This document shows, piece by piece, positions 1 through 5,912 of a stretch of 6,149 nucleotides of DNA (positions are counted from its first letter, which is position 1; each line of letters starts with the position of its first letter). The notes below the pieces were generated by a model that saw only the letters and a list, made by a program, of their open reading frames with translations, had not been told where the DNA came from and did not search any database. The position numbers were made by a program, and so were the translations under genes. Source of the stretch: AB-629-J13 sp964496365. GTDB taxonomy: Bacteria > Fidelibacterota > Marinisomatia > Marinisomatales > AB-629-J13. The stretch is taken from assembly GCA_964496365.1 (NCBI GenBank), contig CAZBZK010000086.1, positions 1 to 6,149 on the forward strand, read 5' to 3'.

Positions 1-155
1 TTATCGGACCGTTATGTCTGGGGTTTTTAACTGAGATTTTTGATTCACAACGGGCCGGAGTTTCCATTGTTGTAGTTCTATTTGCCCTGGGTCTGATCCT
101 GCTCAGGTCTGTGAATGAAAAAGATGGAATCGAAACAGCAAAATTACTTCAATAA
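1..155 (+). CDS. C-terminal end of an MFS transporter, UMF1/Atg22-like family (partial, 5' end outside window)
   Basis: The frame starting at base 3 is open from the left edge to a TAA at 153-155 and encodes 50 residues. It begins IGPLCLGFLTEIFDSQRAG, continues as a hydrophobic stretch (VSIVVVLFALGLILL) that forms a final transmembrane helix, and ends in a short charged tail (RSVNEKDG...KLLQ). The pattern GP-L-x-G, then SQRAG, then a last helix followed by R-x-V-N/D-E is what I know from the C-terminus of UMF1-type MFS permeases (Atg22-like), which are inner-membrane proteins of poorly defined substrate. The fragment is too short to name a substrate. It looks intact at its C-terminus. Its base composition appears richer in G+C than the sequence to its right. 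No strong hairpin with a T-run follows the stop. The family call rests on motif memory and could be another MFS subfamily. Confidence 0.75.
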   Translation, partial: IGPLCLGFLTEIFDSQRAGVSIVVVLFALGLILLRSVNEKDGIETAKLLQ

Positions 156-234
156 AATGATTTTTTGAGTTTGTATGAAGTATAGACTATTGCATTTGAT
201 AAAATATTCTGTTTACTAATCGATTCGCATGCCG

Positions 235-303
235 TTGAATGGAATGATTTCCCTTAGAAAGACCCTCAACAAGGGTTTCAACCAAACTCATCCACAATTT
301 AAC
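235..303 (-). pseudogene. Relic of a T9SS type A C-terminal sorting domain
   Basis: Reading the - strand from 303 down to 235 gives VKLWMS followed by LVETLVEGLSKGNHSIQ. This matches the central part of the intact sorting domain at the right edge of the window, LVETLVNEQLSPGNHRAQ, with one codon fewer in the middle. The preceding D-x-x-G-R turn expected before LVETLV is missing. An in-frame TGA lies 15 bases upstream (319-321), and downstream the frame loses the expected W-N/D-A...SGIY...K segment and ends at a stop. The match is too specific for chance, and the lack of both ends marks it as a remnant. What the original exported protein was cannot be told. Related DNA identity is also visible, since AAGGGTTTCAAC is shared with the right-edge gene. 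Confidence 0.7.
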
Positions 304-335
304 ACATTCCCATTCCCGTCAACTAACTCCAAAGT

Positions 336-551
336 TTAACCATCTTTTAGTTCACAATCAACCGTTAATGTATTGCCATCATTCATCATTTCAATGATGT
401 ATTCGTCAGTTTTTCGGAATTTCGTGTCCCCTGAAAAACGGATATCTGTGGAAGGTGCTGTGTGATGGTGTGGAGGACTGTAACTCAACGAATTTTCCAC
501 TTTATAATTAATCGGATTCAATAGGTTTAGATTGGGGTATGGAACCGCGAG
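336..551 (-). pseudogene. Short open stretch, hypothetical small protein or gene fragment
   Basis: The - strand is open from base 551 to a TAA at 336-338. There is no ATG at its head; the first usable start is TTG at 519-521, giving 61 residues. The composition is protein-like (for example TDEYIIEMMNDGNTLTVDC), which suggests real or formerly real coding sequence rather than noise, but I recognise no family. Upstream of the TTG the frame reads VPYPNLNLLNPINYKVE, which faintly resembles the YPNPFNP-x-T-x-I-x-Y/F opening of a T9SS sorting domain. It lies 5' of, and in a different frame from, the clear sorting-domain relic at 235-303. It may be the upstream part of the same decayed gene, separated by indels. 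A real 61-residue protein cannot be excluded. Confidence 0.3.
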
Positions 552-603
552 CTATAAAATCCGATATTTACTGAAAATAATGAGGATAAGAATTGGATAA
601 AAT

Positions 604-2721
604 TTATTTCACCAAAATGACTTTCTGTATTTTCCTTTCTTCATCTACCATTAAAGATACGAAATAAATTCCGCTGGAAAACTCATCTGCAATCCATTTC
701 ATTTTGTGATTACCCGGAGACAACTTATGGTTCATCAGTGCCTTAACCATTTCCCCATTGATGTCGTAAATTGACATGTTAACATTTGCAATGTTGGACA
801 GTGTAAATTGAATATTCGTAATAGCATTGAATGGATTGGGATATGCAGAAATAAAGTGGAAAGATTTTGGTAATAATTGAACAGGGTCCATCCACAAGTG
901 TTCATTGGTTTCTTCTTTTAAATAATACAATCCTCCAGTAAAAAGACCAGCAATCATATCACTCCTTCCGCTATTGAAAAAATCACCTATAGACATCGTG
1001 GCACTTCCACCGAGAAAGGGAATTTCCATGGTCTCATCATACTGAAAATCCGGGTTTAAATTTGTTCCGATATTTCGATAAAAAATAATGTTTCCTTCTT
1101 GGCTTCCAACGAATAAATCGGGGTCAGTGTCATTATCAATATCTAAAAATTCAGGTGAACTATAATTACCAACATCTATATCGAAATAAAAATCTGATAC
1201 AAAGGAAAACTCAAACACCTCTTCATTTCCTAAATTCTCGTAGAAATGGATATTACCCATATTTTCTCCTATAAAAAGGTCAAGGTCTCCATCACCATCT
1301 ATATCACACAGTTCTGGATGAGACCTTCCTGACAAGTCAATGTTGTTTAATTCATCAATATAAATGTATGAAGATTCATCTGGAATTTCCCCCGTTCTTT
1401 CATAATAAAATATCTTCCCATTGTAATCACCCAAAAGAAGGTCAGAATCCCCATCATTATCTAAATCACCGAAGCATGGAGCTAAATTATAACCAAGATT
1501 AGTCCCAAGAAAATCACGGTCTTTTAAAACCCAAATTGGATTGTTCAAAGATCCCTCATTGTTAAAATATTGGATTTTTCCACGAAAGGGGGTAGTGGAA
1601 TAATCAATTTCTGTCCCGATAAACATATCCAAATCACCATCAGAATCTATATCGGTGTGGTCAATCACAGCCCCTGAATAGATATCCAACGAGTTAAAAA
1701 AATCATCTGTTTCAAATTCATAAATTGGATTAGAACCTGAGCCAATATTCAAATACTGAATAAAATTATGATCATACTGAGTGCCATACGCTCCTGATAA
1801 AACAGTAACAAACAAATCTTGATCTCCGTCCCCATCCAAATCAGCAAATGTGGGCATATTTTGTCCACCAGTCTGAATAGGTTCAAAGGATGGAAATTGG
1901 TTTTCAATGTTTTCGATGTCCATTTCCGGTATTTCAGGAGATCCAATATTCCAAATAATGTAAATGCTTTCCTGAAAATAATCACCCCAACTCAAATCAA
2001 AATCACTATCACCATCGAGGTCAATAAACGTAATTGCACTTGCACCGTGAAGGTTTAGATCGATTTCAATCCTTTGTCCAATTATGGATATGCTCTGCCA
2101 ATAATCGGTTATAAACTCAAAAATGGGATTACCATTTACCATACCCACATTTTTGTAAAAAGATAGGGTTCCATCCTGATTTCCACTAAAAAAATCTTCA
2201 TCACCATCATTATCAATATCCACAAATGTGGGAGTGGATTGGTTGTCACATAAGAGAATATCACCGGTATTGGTTAATAAAGAGTCTCTCCAAATGTTGA
2301 AATGTCCATCCTCATTTACATAGTAGCGTATTCCAGCATAACTACCCGCCATTATTTCAATATTCTGGGTTACTAAATCAAGGTCTAAGTCCATATCAAA
2401 ATCCCGGAAAGCGAACCATCCTGTTTTTTTTACATTTTGAAAGTGTGCAGTTATAAGAACAAAATTATGTTCGTTTGAATCACCTTGATTTTCGTAATAT
2501 CGTAAATAACCATCCATGTCCAGAAGAAATAAGTCTGTGTCACCATCTCTGTCGTGATCAATCCATTGAACCCTAGGTTTATTTAGTCCACCTCTAAATC
2601 CATTTGGAATAGAATGACCATCCATAAGAATTTGTGGATATTGTTCAGAGAAGACGAATCTTTCATCGGAATATTCACTACTTATTAAAAATATTAAACT
2701 AAGGAATTTATGTAACCTCAT
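604..2721 (-). CDS. Secreted FG-GAP/VCBS repeat protein with T9SS C-terminal sorting domain
   Basis: This 705-residue protein starts with a short signal peptide (basic RLHK, then hydrophobic FLSLIFLISS), so it enters the Sec pathway. Residues about 45-600 are roughly ten repeats of 52-66 residues. Each is built around an acidic loop of the D-x-D-x-D-G-D-x-D-L/F type, the calcium-binding signature of FG-GAP/VCBS (integrin-alpha-like) beta-propeller repeats, and most are followed by G/N-x-G-x-I-x-F/Y-Y-x-N. Residues about 627-705 form a type A T9SS sorting domain: YPNPFN, then SIYDINGEMV, LSPGNHKMKW, SSGIYF, and a terminal K-rich strand ending ILVK. The protein is therefore predicted to be exported across the outer membrane and released or anchored at the cell surface. 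Its molecular role is unknown; adhesion or binding are typical guesses for such scaffolds. It is transcribed divergently from the propeller/cytochrome pair. The ATG at 2719-2721 is chosen because it directly precedes the signal peptide. No Shine-Dalgarno sequence is visible. Confidence 0.93.
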   Translation of the reverse strand: MRLHKFLSLIFLISSEYSDERFVFSEQYPQILMDGHSIPNGFRGGLNKPRVQWIDHDRDGDTDLFLLDMDGYLRYYENQGDSNEHNFVLITAHFQNVKKTGWFAFRDFDMDLDLDLVTQNIEIMAGSYAGIRYYVNEDGHFNIWRDSLLTNTGDILLCDNQSTPTFVDIDNDGDEDFFSGNQDGTLSFYKNVGMVNGNPIFEFITDYWQSISIIGQRIEIDLNLHGASAITFIDLDGDSDFDLSWGDYFQESIYIIWNIGSPEIPEMDIENIENQFPSFEPIQTGGQNMPTFADLDGDGDQDLFVTVLSGAYGTQYDHNFIQYLNIGSGSNPIYEFETDDFFNSLDIYSGAVIDHTDIDSDGDLDMFIGTEIDYSTTPFRGKIQYFNNEGSLNNPIWVLKDRDFLGTNLGYNLAPCFGDLDNDGDSDLLLGDYNGKIFYYERTGEIPDESSYIYIDELNNIDLSGRSHPELCDIDGDGDLDLFIGENMGNIHFYENLGNEEVFEFSFVSDFYFDIDVGNYSSPEFLDIDNDTDPDLFVGSQEGNIIFYRNIGTNLNPDFQYDETMEIPFLGGSATMSIGDFFNSGRSDMIAGLFTGGLYYLKEETNEHLWMDPVQLLPKSFHFISAYPNPFNAITNIQFTLSNIANVNMSIYDINGEMVKALMNHKLSPGNHKMKWIADEFSSGIYFVSLMVDEERKIQKVILVK
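607..843 (-). other. T9SS type A C-terminal sorting domain (export signal) of the VCBS protein
   Basis: Residues 627-705 encode the export signal recognised by the T9SS outer-membrane machinery in FCB bacteria. Landmarks are YPNPFN at the head, MSIYDINGEMVKALM, LSPGNHKMKWIADEFSSGIY, and the final basic beta-strand KIQKVILVK. It aligns end to end with the partial gene at 5913-6149, including the shared RKIQKV just before the C-terminus. Such domains are normally cleaved during export in well-studied systems. Confidence 0.9.
922..2589 (-). repeat. Array of about ten FG-GAP/VCBS calcium-loop repeats within the secreted protein
   Basis: The acidic loops begin at residues 55, 107, 168, 234, 294, 357, 419, 473, 527 and 580. 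Eight are well formed, for example ADLDGDGDQDLF, TDIDSDGDLDMF and CDIDGDGDLDLF. The second (DFDMDLDLDLV) has lost the glycine and the tenth (GDFFNSGRSD) has lost most acidic residues, so calcium binding is doubtful there. At the DNA level the loops show up as recurring ATCACCATC/ATTATC-like blocks on the + strand. The repeats are divergent between copies, not recent tandem duplicates. Ten repeats are more than one seven-bladed propeller needs, so the array may fold as one propeller plus extra blades or as two incomplete ones; this is inference. Confidence 0.85.
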
Positions 2722-2963
2722 TTTTTGATTACTCTATATTATTCTTCATGGTTTTTCATTATATAAGGTAATGTTTCATCTAATCGTCTTGTATTATTTT
2801 ATCCACAAAAAATTTGAAATTTAATTGTTCTATTATGTTGATGGTGATTCAAACACGTTTTTATCCATTTCCAAATGAATTATATTTAGTTTGAAAAGCT
2901 TCAAGATATTAATAAATTTCTATATGTGGATATTATATTTATTGATGGTAATTTATCTTAAGA
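2722..2963. promoter_or_regulatory. Divergent intergenic region, presumed to hold both promoters
   Basis: This AT-rich gap of 242 bases separates the start of the VCBS protein (-) from the start of the propeller lipoprotein (+), so both transcripts must begin in or near it unless longer leaders exist. On the - strand an exact TATAAT is present. On the + strand several A/T-rich -10-like hexamers (for example TATTAT at 2931-2936) occur without a convincing -35 at standard spacing. I see no strong inverted repeat that would mark an operator, no riboswitch-like fold and no open reading frame of interest. Confidence 0.5.
2758..2763 (-). promoter_or_regulatory. Candidate -10 box for the VCBS protein gene
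   Basis: The - strand reads TATAAT here, 36 bases upstream of the ATG at 2719-2721, which would give a leader of about 30 bases. No good TTGACA-like -35 lies 16-18 bases further upstream (CGATTA is at the 17-base position), and such a hexamer is easily found by chance in DNA this rich in A+T. It is a suggestion only. Confidence 0.25.
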
Positions 2964-4061
2964 ATGAATAAAAAAGTACATATATTTTTTTTGTCTTGGT
3001 TTTCAATTTTATTTTTGATTGTGTCTGGATGTGACACCCAAATGAGTCAAGATAAATTTCAAAAGGCGTATATTACCCTGCAAGGACAGGATAAAATTGC
3101 TATTATTGATATTCACTCAGGGAAACTTCTTAAATATGTCAATGTAGATTTTTCTAATGTAAATGACTCTCCACATTACATCGTAATTGATAATACAAAT
3201 AAGCACTGGTATTGTACATTAGTTTCATCGGGATTTATATTAAAGTTTGACCTAAATACGGATGAACTTATTGATTCAGTAAATGTTGGAAGTATGCCAG
3301 CACTGATGGCATTGGATGTGGAAAATCAATTTTTGTATGTTTCCAGATTTATGCCCATGGGTGGAATGTCAACCCAATCCCAAGAGATACAACAAATCTA
3401 TGTTCAGTCAATGGAAGTCACTGGTGTTGTAGTTGTGGGAGCTGATTCTCCTCATGGAATAGCGTTGAGCTCAGATGGTACAACTTTATGGGTTGCAAGT
3501 AATCAGGCATCTCATATTTTTAAGATCGAAACGAGTGAATTTGGAAATCTCAATTACCAACCTCCAAATTATCCTATAGGATCTGAAGTTCCAGAACCCA
3601 TCGAAATTAATGATGGTTTTTACAATGCTCTTGAAATGGAGTTGAGTCATGATGATTCGAAATTGTATGTATCTTGTTCAAATACGATGGAAGTGAGGGT
3701 TTTTGATACTGAAACAGGTGATAGCTTAGCCACTATAATGACAGGAATGATGCCCTGGCACATGCAAATTTCCAATGACGATACCAAGCTCTATGTTTCA
3801 AATAGAATGAGTAACTCTATTACCATTGCTAACCTTGAAACCAATATGGTTATAGACAATATAGAAGATGAAACAGGAACAGTAAATATGCTTCATGGTT
3901 GTGCCCTGTCACAAAATAATGATTATTTAGTGGTAACTTCTCCCATGGGTGGGAATGCATATGTCTATGATACATCAAATAATACATTATTACACTCTAT
4001 AGAATTAAGTGATGGAAGCGAGCAAAATCCTATGCCAACAGGTGTTGCAATCGAACAATAG
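2964..4061 (+). CDS. YVTN/YncE-like seven-bladed beta-propeller lipoprotein
   Basis: This 365-residue protein has a lipoprotein signal peptide: basic MNKK, a hydrophobic core, and lipobox IVSGC with the lipidated Cys at residue 23. The mature part is a beta-propeller. Seven equivalent strands can be lined up, ending at residues 76, 118, 169, 228, 270, 316 and 364 (SPHYIVID, MPALMALD, SPHGIALS, NALEMELS, MPWHMQIS, MLHGCALS, MPTGVAIE), spaced 42-59 residues apart. Several are followed by the family's D/N-x-x-x-L-Y-V-S and then an I-x-x-x-D/E-T strand. The segment near residues 35-50 probably closes the ring. YVTN/YncE-type proteins act in the envelope as binding or scaffold modules, and some bind metals or nucleic acids; the ligand here is unknown. 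The gene overlaps the 5' end of the pentaheme cytochrome gene, which points to co-expression and a shared redox role. Histidines 71, 164, 266 and 311 and several methionines at like positions in the blades may bind a metal. The ATG is preceded by no Shine-Dalgarno sequence but directly precedes the signal peptide. Confidence 0.88.
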   Translation: MNKKVHIFFLSWFSILFLIVSGCDTQMSQDKFQKAYITLQGQDKIAIIDIHSGKLLKYVNVDFSNVNDSPHYIVIDNTNKHWYCTLVSSGFILKFDLNTDELIDSVNVGSMPALMALDVENQFLYVSRFMPMGGMSTQSQEIQQIYVQSMEVTGVVVVGADSPHGIALSSDGTTLWVASNQASHIFKIETSEFGNLNYQPPNYPIGSEVPEPIEINDGFYNALEMELSHDDSKLYVSCSNTMEVRVFDTETGDSLATIMTGMMPWHMQISNDDTKLYVSNRMSNSITIANLETNMVIDNIEDETGTVNMLHGCALSQNNDYLVVTSPMGGNAYVYDTSNNTLLHSIELSDGSEQNPMPTGVAIEQ

Positions 4062-5427
4062 TTTCTATCTGTTCATTGTAGCTTTCGTATCCTTTTCGTG
4101 TAGTGATTTAGGGAAGGAAGATAATCAACCATCCACAAGACCGTTTCAAACACAATTCAAAGTAGAAGATTTCAACTCAGCAGAGGACTGTCAATCTTGC
4201 CATCCTACGCATTATCGGGAATGGGCATCTTCGATGCATGCTTATTCAATGAAGGACCCGGTTTGGATCCATTTGCAACAGGTTGAACATGAAATACAAT
4301 CCACAAAAGGGATTGAATTGGGAGATTTTTGTGTACAATGTCATGGCCCGGTTGCATCTCTTACCGATGCAATTACCAATCATCAATCCTTTTCCTTATC
4401 GGATTTGCAGGAGATGCCTCCGCAAATTCAGGAAGGTGTAACCTGTGATGTTTGCCATTTAGTGACCCATCTTCCAAATCCCACTGATATTCAACCTGAA
4501 AATCAAATGTTTGAAACAACGGATTTTAAATTATTTTCGGATGGAACAAGATTTGGTACCTTGAATGATCCCGTTGAAAATGAATTCCATTCATCGGAAT
4601 ATAATCCCGGATACGACAAATCAGAATTCTGTCAAAATTGCCATAATTTGAGTGTAAATGGAATCGATGCTGAGGTTACACAATTTGAGTGGGAAGGAAC
4701 AGCATTCCAAGCGATGGGAAGTGAATGTCAATCCTGTCACATGCCGACATATGAAGGGCAAGCTGCTAAAGATGGTCCCATTCGTTCTCAATTACATCGA
4801 CATTTTTTTCCGGGAATTGATGTACAATTAAATTCACAAATTCCTGACCCGGATCATTTTTCAGCTGTGGAGTCATTGTTGTCAGATGCTGCGGAAATAA
4901 ATATTCATAAAATATTCATAGATTCAGTAAACCAAATTCTGAATTTAGACATCATCATTTCCAATAATTCCGGTCATAATTTTCCCACAGGTACAACATT
5001 TATGAGACAACTCTGGATTGAAATCAATGGAGATATAAATGGAAATACCATTTTTTCATCTGGGTTTTTGAATGAGAATGGAGATTTATCTGATTTTTAT
5101 ATAGATCAGGAAAATTTAATTGACCCCCAACTCAAAATTTTCAATACTGTATTGTATAATGCTGAAGGAGATTCCGGATTATTAACAGTCGGAGTTGAAG
5201 ATATGGTACACATGACGGATAATACGCTTCCAGTAAATGGATCCAGAGCTGTCCATTATTCTATTGAAATTCCCCCAGAAATTCAGGGAACATTGACAAT
5301 TCAGATGCGACTTTTGTTCAGATCCTTTCCACCATTTTTTCTTCGGTATCTCGGTTTACATACAGAGGCTGAAAGAATACCTATATTTGAAATTGATCAG
5401 GCATCAATCCAAACCATCATCCCCTAA
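4012..5427 (+). CDS. Pentaheme c-type cytochrome lipoprotein (cytochrome c554-like) with C-terminal beta-rich domain
   Basis: Counting from the ATG at 4012, this 471-residue protein has five CxxCH heme-attachment motifs: CQSCH 60-64, CVQCH 107-111, CDVCH 145-149, CQNCH 207-211 and CQSCH 239-243. The first sits in CQSCHPTHYREWASSMHA, the typical start of cytochrome c554-like domains, in which the S-x-H-A histidine often ligates a heme. After the fifth heme comes HMP and a later HRHFFPG, as in related multiheme proteins. Residues about 293-471 contain no heme and include NNSGHNFPTG (318-327) and a W-I-E-I strand, a beta-rich domain often attached to such cytochromes. The N-terminus has a hydrophobic stretch and a Cys at 30 (VSFSC), so a lipoprotein is likely, although the lipobox is imperfect. 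The role is probably periplasmic or surface electron transfer; an enzymatic activity cannot be excluded. The start is uncertain: GTG 4009, ATG 4012, GTG 4042 and TTG 4045 all precede the signal peptide, and all overlap the propeller gene, by 17-53 bases. ATG 4012 is preferred for its codon and the Lys in the n-region. Confidence 0.9.
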   Translation: MEASKILCQQVLQSNNSFYLFIVAFVSFSCSDLGKEDNQPSTRPFQTQFKVEDFNSAEDCQSCHPTHYREWASSMHAYSMKDPVWIHLQQVEHEIQSTKGIELGDFCVQCHGPVASLTDAITNHQSFSLSDLQEMPPQIQEGVTCDVCHLVTHLPNPTDIQPENQMFETTDFKLFSDGTRFGTLNDPVENEFHSSEYNPGYDKSEFCQNCHNLSVNGIDAEVTQFEWEGTAFQAMGSECQSCHMPTYEGQAAKDGPIRSQLHRHFFPGIDVQLNSQIPDPDHFSAVESLLSDAAEINIHKIFIDSVNQILNLDIIISNNSGHNFPTGTTFMRQLWIEINGDINGNTIFSSGFLNENGDLSDFYIDQENLIDPQLKIFNTVLYNAEGDSGLLTVGVEDMVHMTDNTLPVNGSRAVHYSIEIPPEIQGTLTIQMRLLFRSFPPFFLRYLGLHTEAERIPIFEIDQASIQTIIP

Positions 5428-5435
5428 ATAACCCG

Positions 5436-5873
5436 CTAATACTTACCTTTTTGGATTAAACCTGAACACAATAGTTTTGTAAAAAACTGTTTATCCTTTT
5501 CATGAGTAAGATAGGCACAAACTTCTTCTGGATTTAACCACCGAGCCTCAGGATTATTTGAATCAACTGGTTTTAGATCCATATCTTTAGTTTTAAATAA
5601 AAATAGATGAATTTCTTTCTCTTCCGAGCAGTCATCTGCTTCATTTAAACCAATACGATATCGTTTGTAATGTCCTAATTCTTTTAAAAAAATAAGATGT
5701 TTTACACCAGACTCTTCATAGATTTCTCTTTTTGCTGTATCAATCAATTTTTCCCCTTTTTCAACATGACCTTTAGGTAAAGACCAACTATTTCCGTTCT
5801 GATTTACGACAAGAACCTCACCGTTTTTATTCAGAACAACTCCACCTGCAGTTTTAGTTTTTTTCAATTTCAT
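5436..5873 (-). CDS. Nudix hydrolase (MutT/Ap4A hydrolase-like)
   Basis: This 145-residue protein has a perfect Nudix box at residues 35-57: G35, five residues, E41, seven residues, R49-E50-I51, E53-E54, G56-V57. It is preceded by AGGVVLN and WSLPKGHVEKGE, which is typical of small bacterial Nudix enzymes that hydrolyse nucleoside diphosphates linked to another group, such as Ap4A, oxidised dNTPs or other nucleotide derivatives, using Mg2+ bound by the REUxEE glutamates. The substrate cannot be told from sequence. It is cytosolic, with no signal peptide, and its length is normal for the family. It lies downstream of the T9SS cargo gene at the right edge, same strand, with a 39-base gap, so read-through is possible. 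Its stop faces the cytochrome stop 8 bases away. The start ATG at 5871-5873 gives the expected short N-terminus before the first beta-strand; no Shine-Dalgarno sequence is visible. Confidence 0.95.
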   Translation of the reverse strand: MKLKKTKTAGGVVLNKNGEVLVVNQNGNSWSLPKGHVEKGEKLIDTAKREIYEESGVKHLIFLKELGHYKRYRIGLNEADDCSEEKEIHLFLFKTKDMDLKPVDSNNPEARWLNPEEVCAYLTHEKDKQFFTKLLCSGLIQKGKY

Positions 5874-5912
5874 ATTTGAATTGGATTACCGACTTCTCGG
5901 GAATGAGATAGC

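Larger units (their letters stand above)
156..603. other. Gene-poor region between the MFS transporter and the VCBS protein; contains decayed coding sequence
   Basis: This stretch of about 450 bases lies between the stop codons of two convergent genes (transporter +, VCBS protein -). It has no convincing complete gene, tRNA or repeat array. On the - strand it holds a recognisable piece of a T9SS sorting domain (235-303) and, in a different frame, a short open stretch (336-551); both are listed separately. The only clear stem is ACCCT/AGGGT at 262-266 and 272-276 with a five-base loop. It lies inside the sorting-domain relic and has no T-run, so I do not call it a terminator. The best reading is a graveyard of an earlier T9SS cargo gene. 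Confidence 0.6.

Noticed and set aside
260..278. Hairpin ACCCT-CAACA-AGGGT as a transcription terminator
   Set aside because: The stem is short, there is no T-run on either strand, and the sequence is explained as part of the decayed sorting domain.
1749..1985. 78-codon open frame on the - strand, in a second frame of the VCBS gene
   Set aside because: It is an out-of-frame shadow of the repeat-coding sequence with no recognisable domain.
1819..2058. 79-codon open frame on the + strand inside the VCBS gene
   Set aside because: It lies wholly antisense to a well-supported repeat protein, has no family motif, and its codon pattern follows from the acidic repeats on the other strand.
604..2721. 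Recurring ATCACCATC-like DNA blocks as a CRISPR or tandem DNA repeat
   Set aside because: The blocks are spaced by about 160-200 bases, are imperfect, and are fully explained by codons of the acidic calcium loops.
2964..4061. Propeller as a nitrous oxide reductase (NosZ)
   Set aside because: It shares a PHG-type blade motif, but it lacks the full set of seven His ligands, has no CuA domain, and is a short lipoprotein.
5874..5912. CCGA/TCGG mini-hairpin between the T9SS cargo gene and the Nudix gene
   Set aside because: A four-base-pair stem with no following T-run is expected by chance and does not support a terminator.
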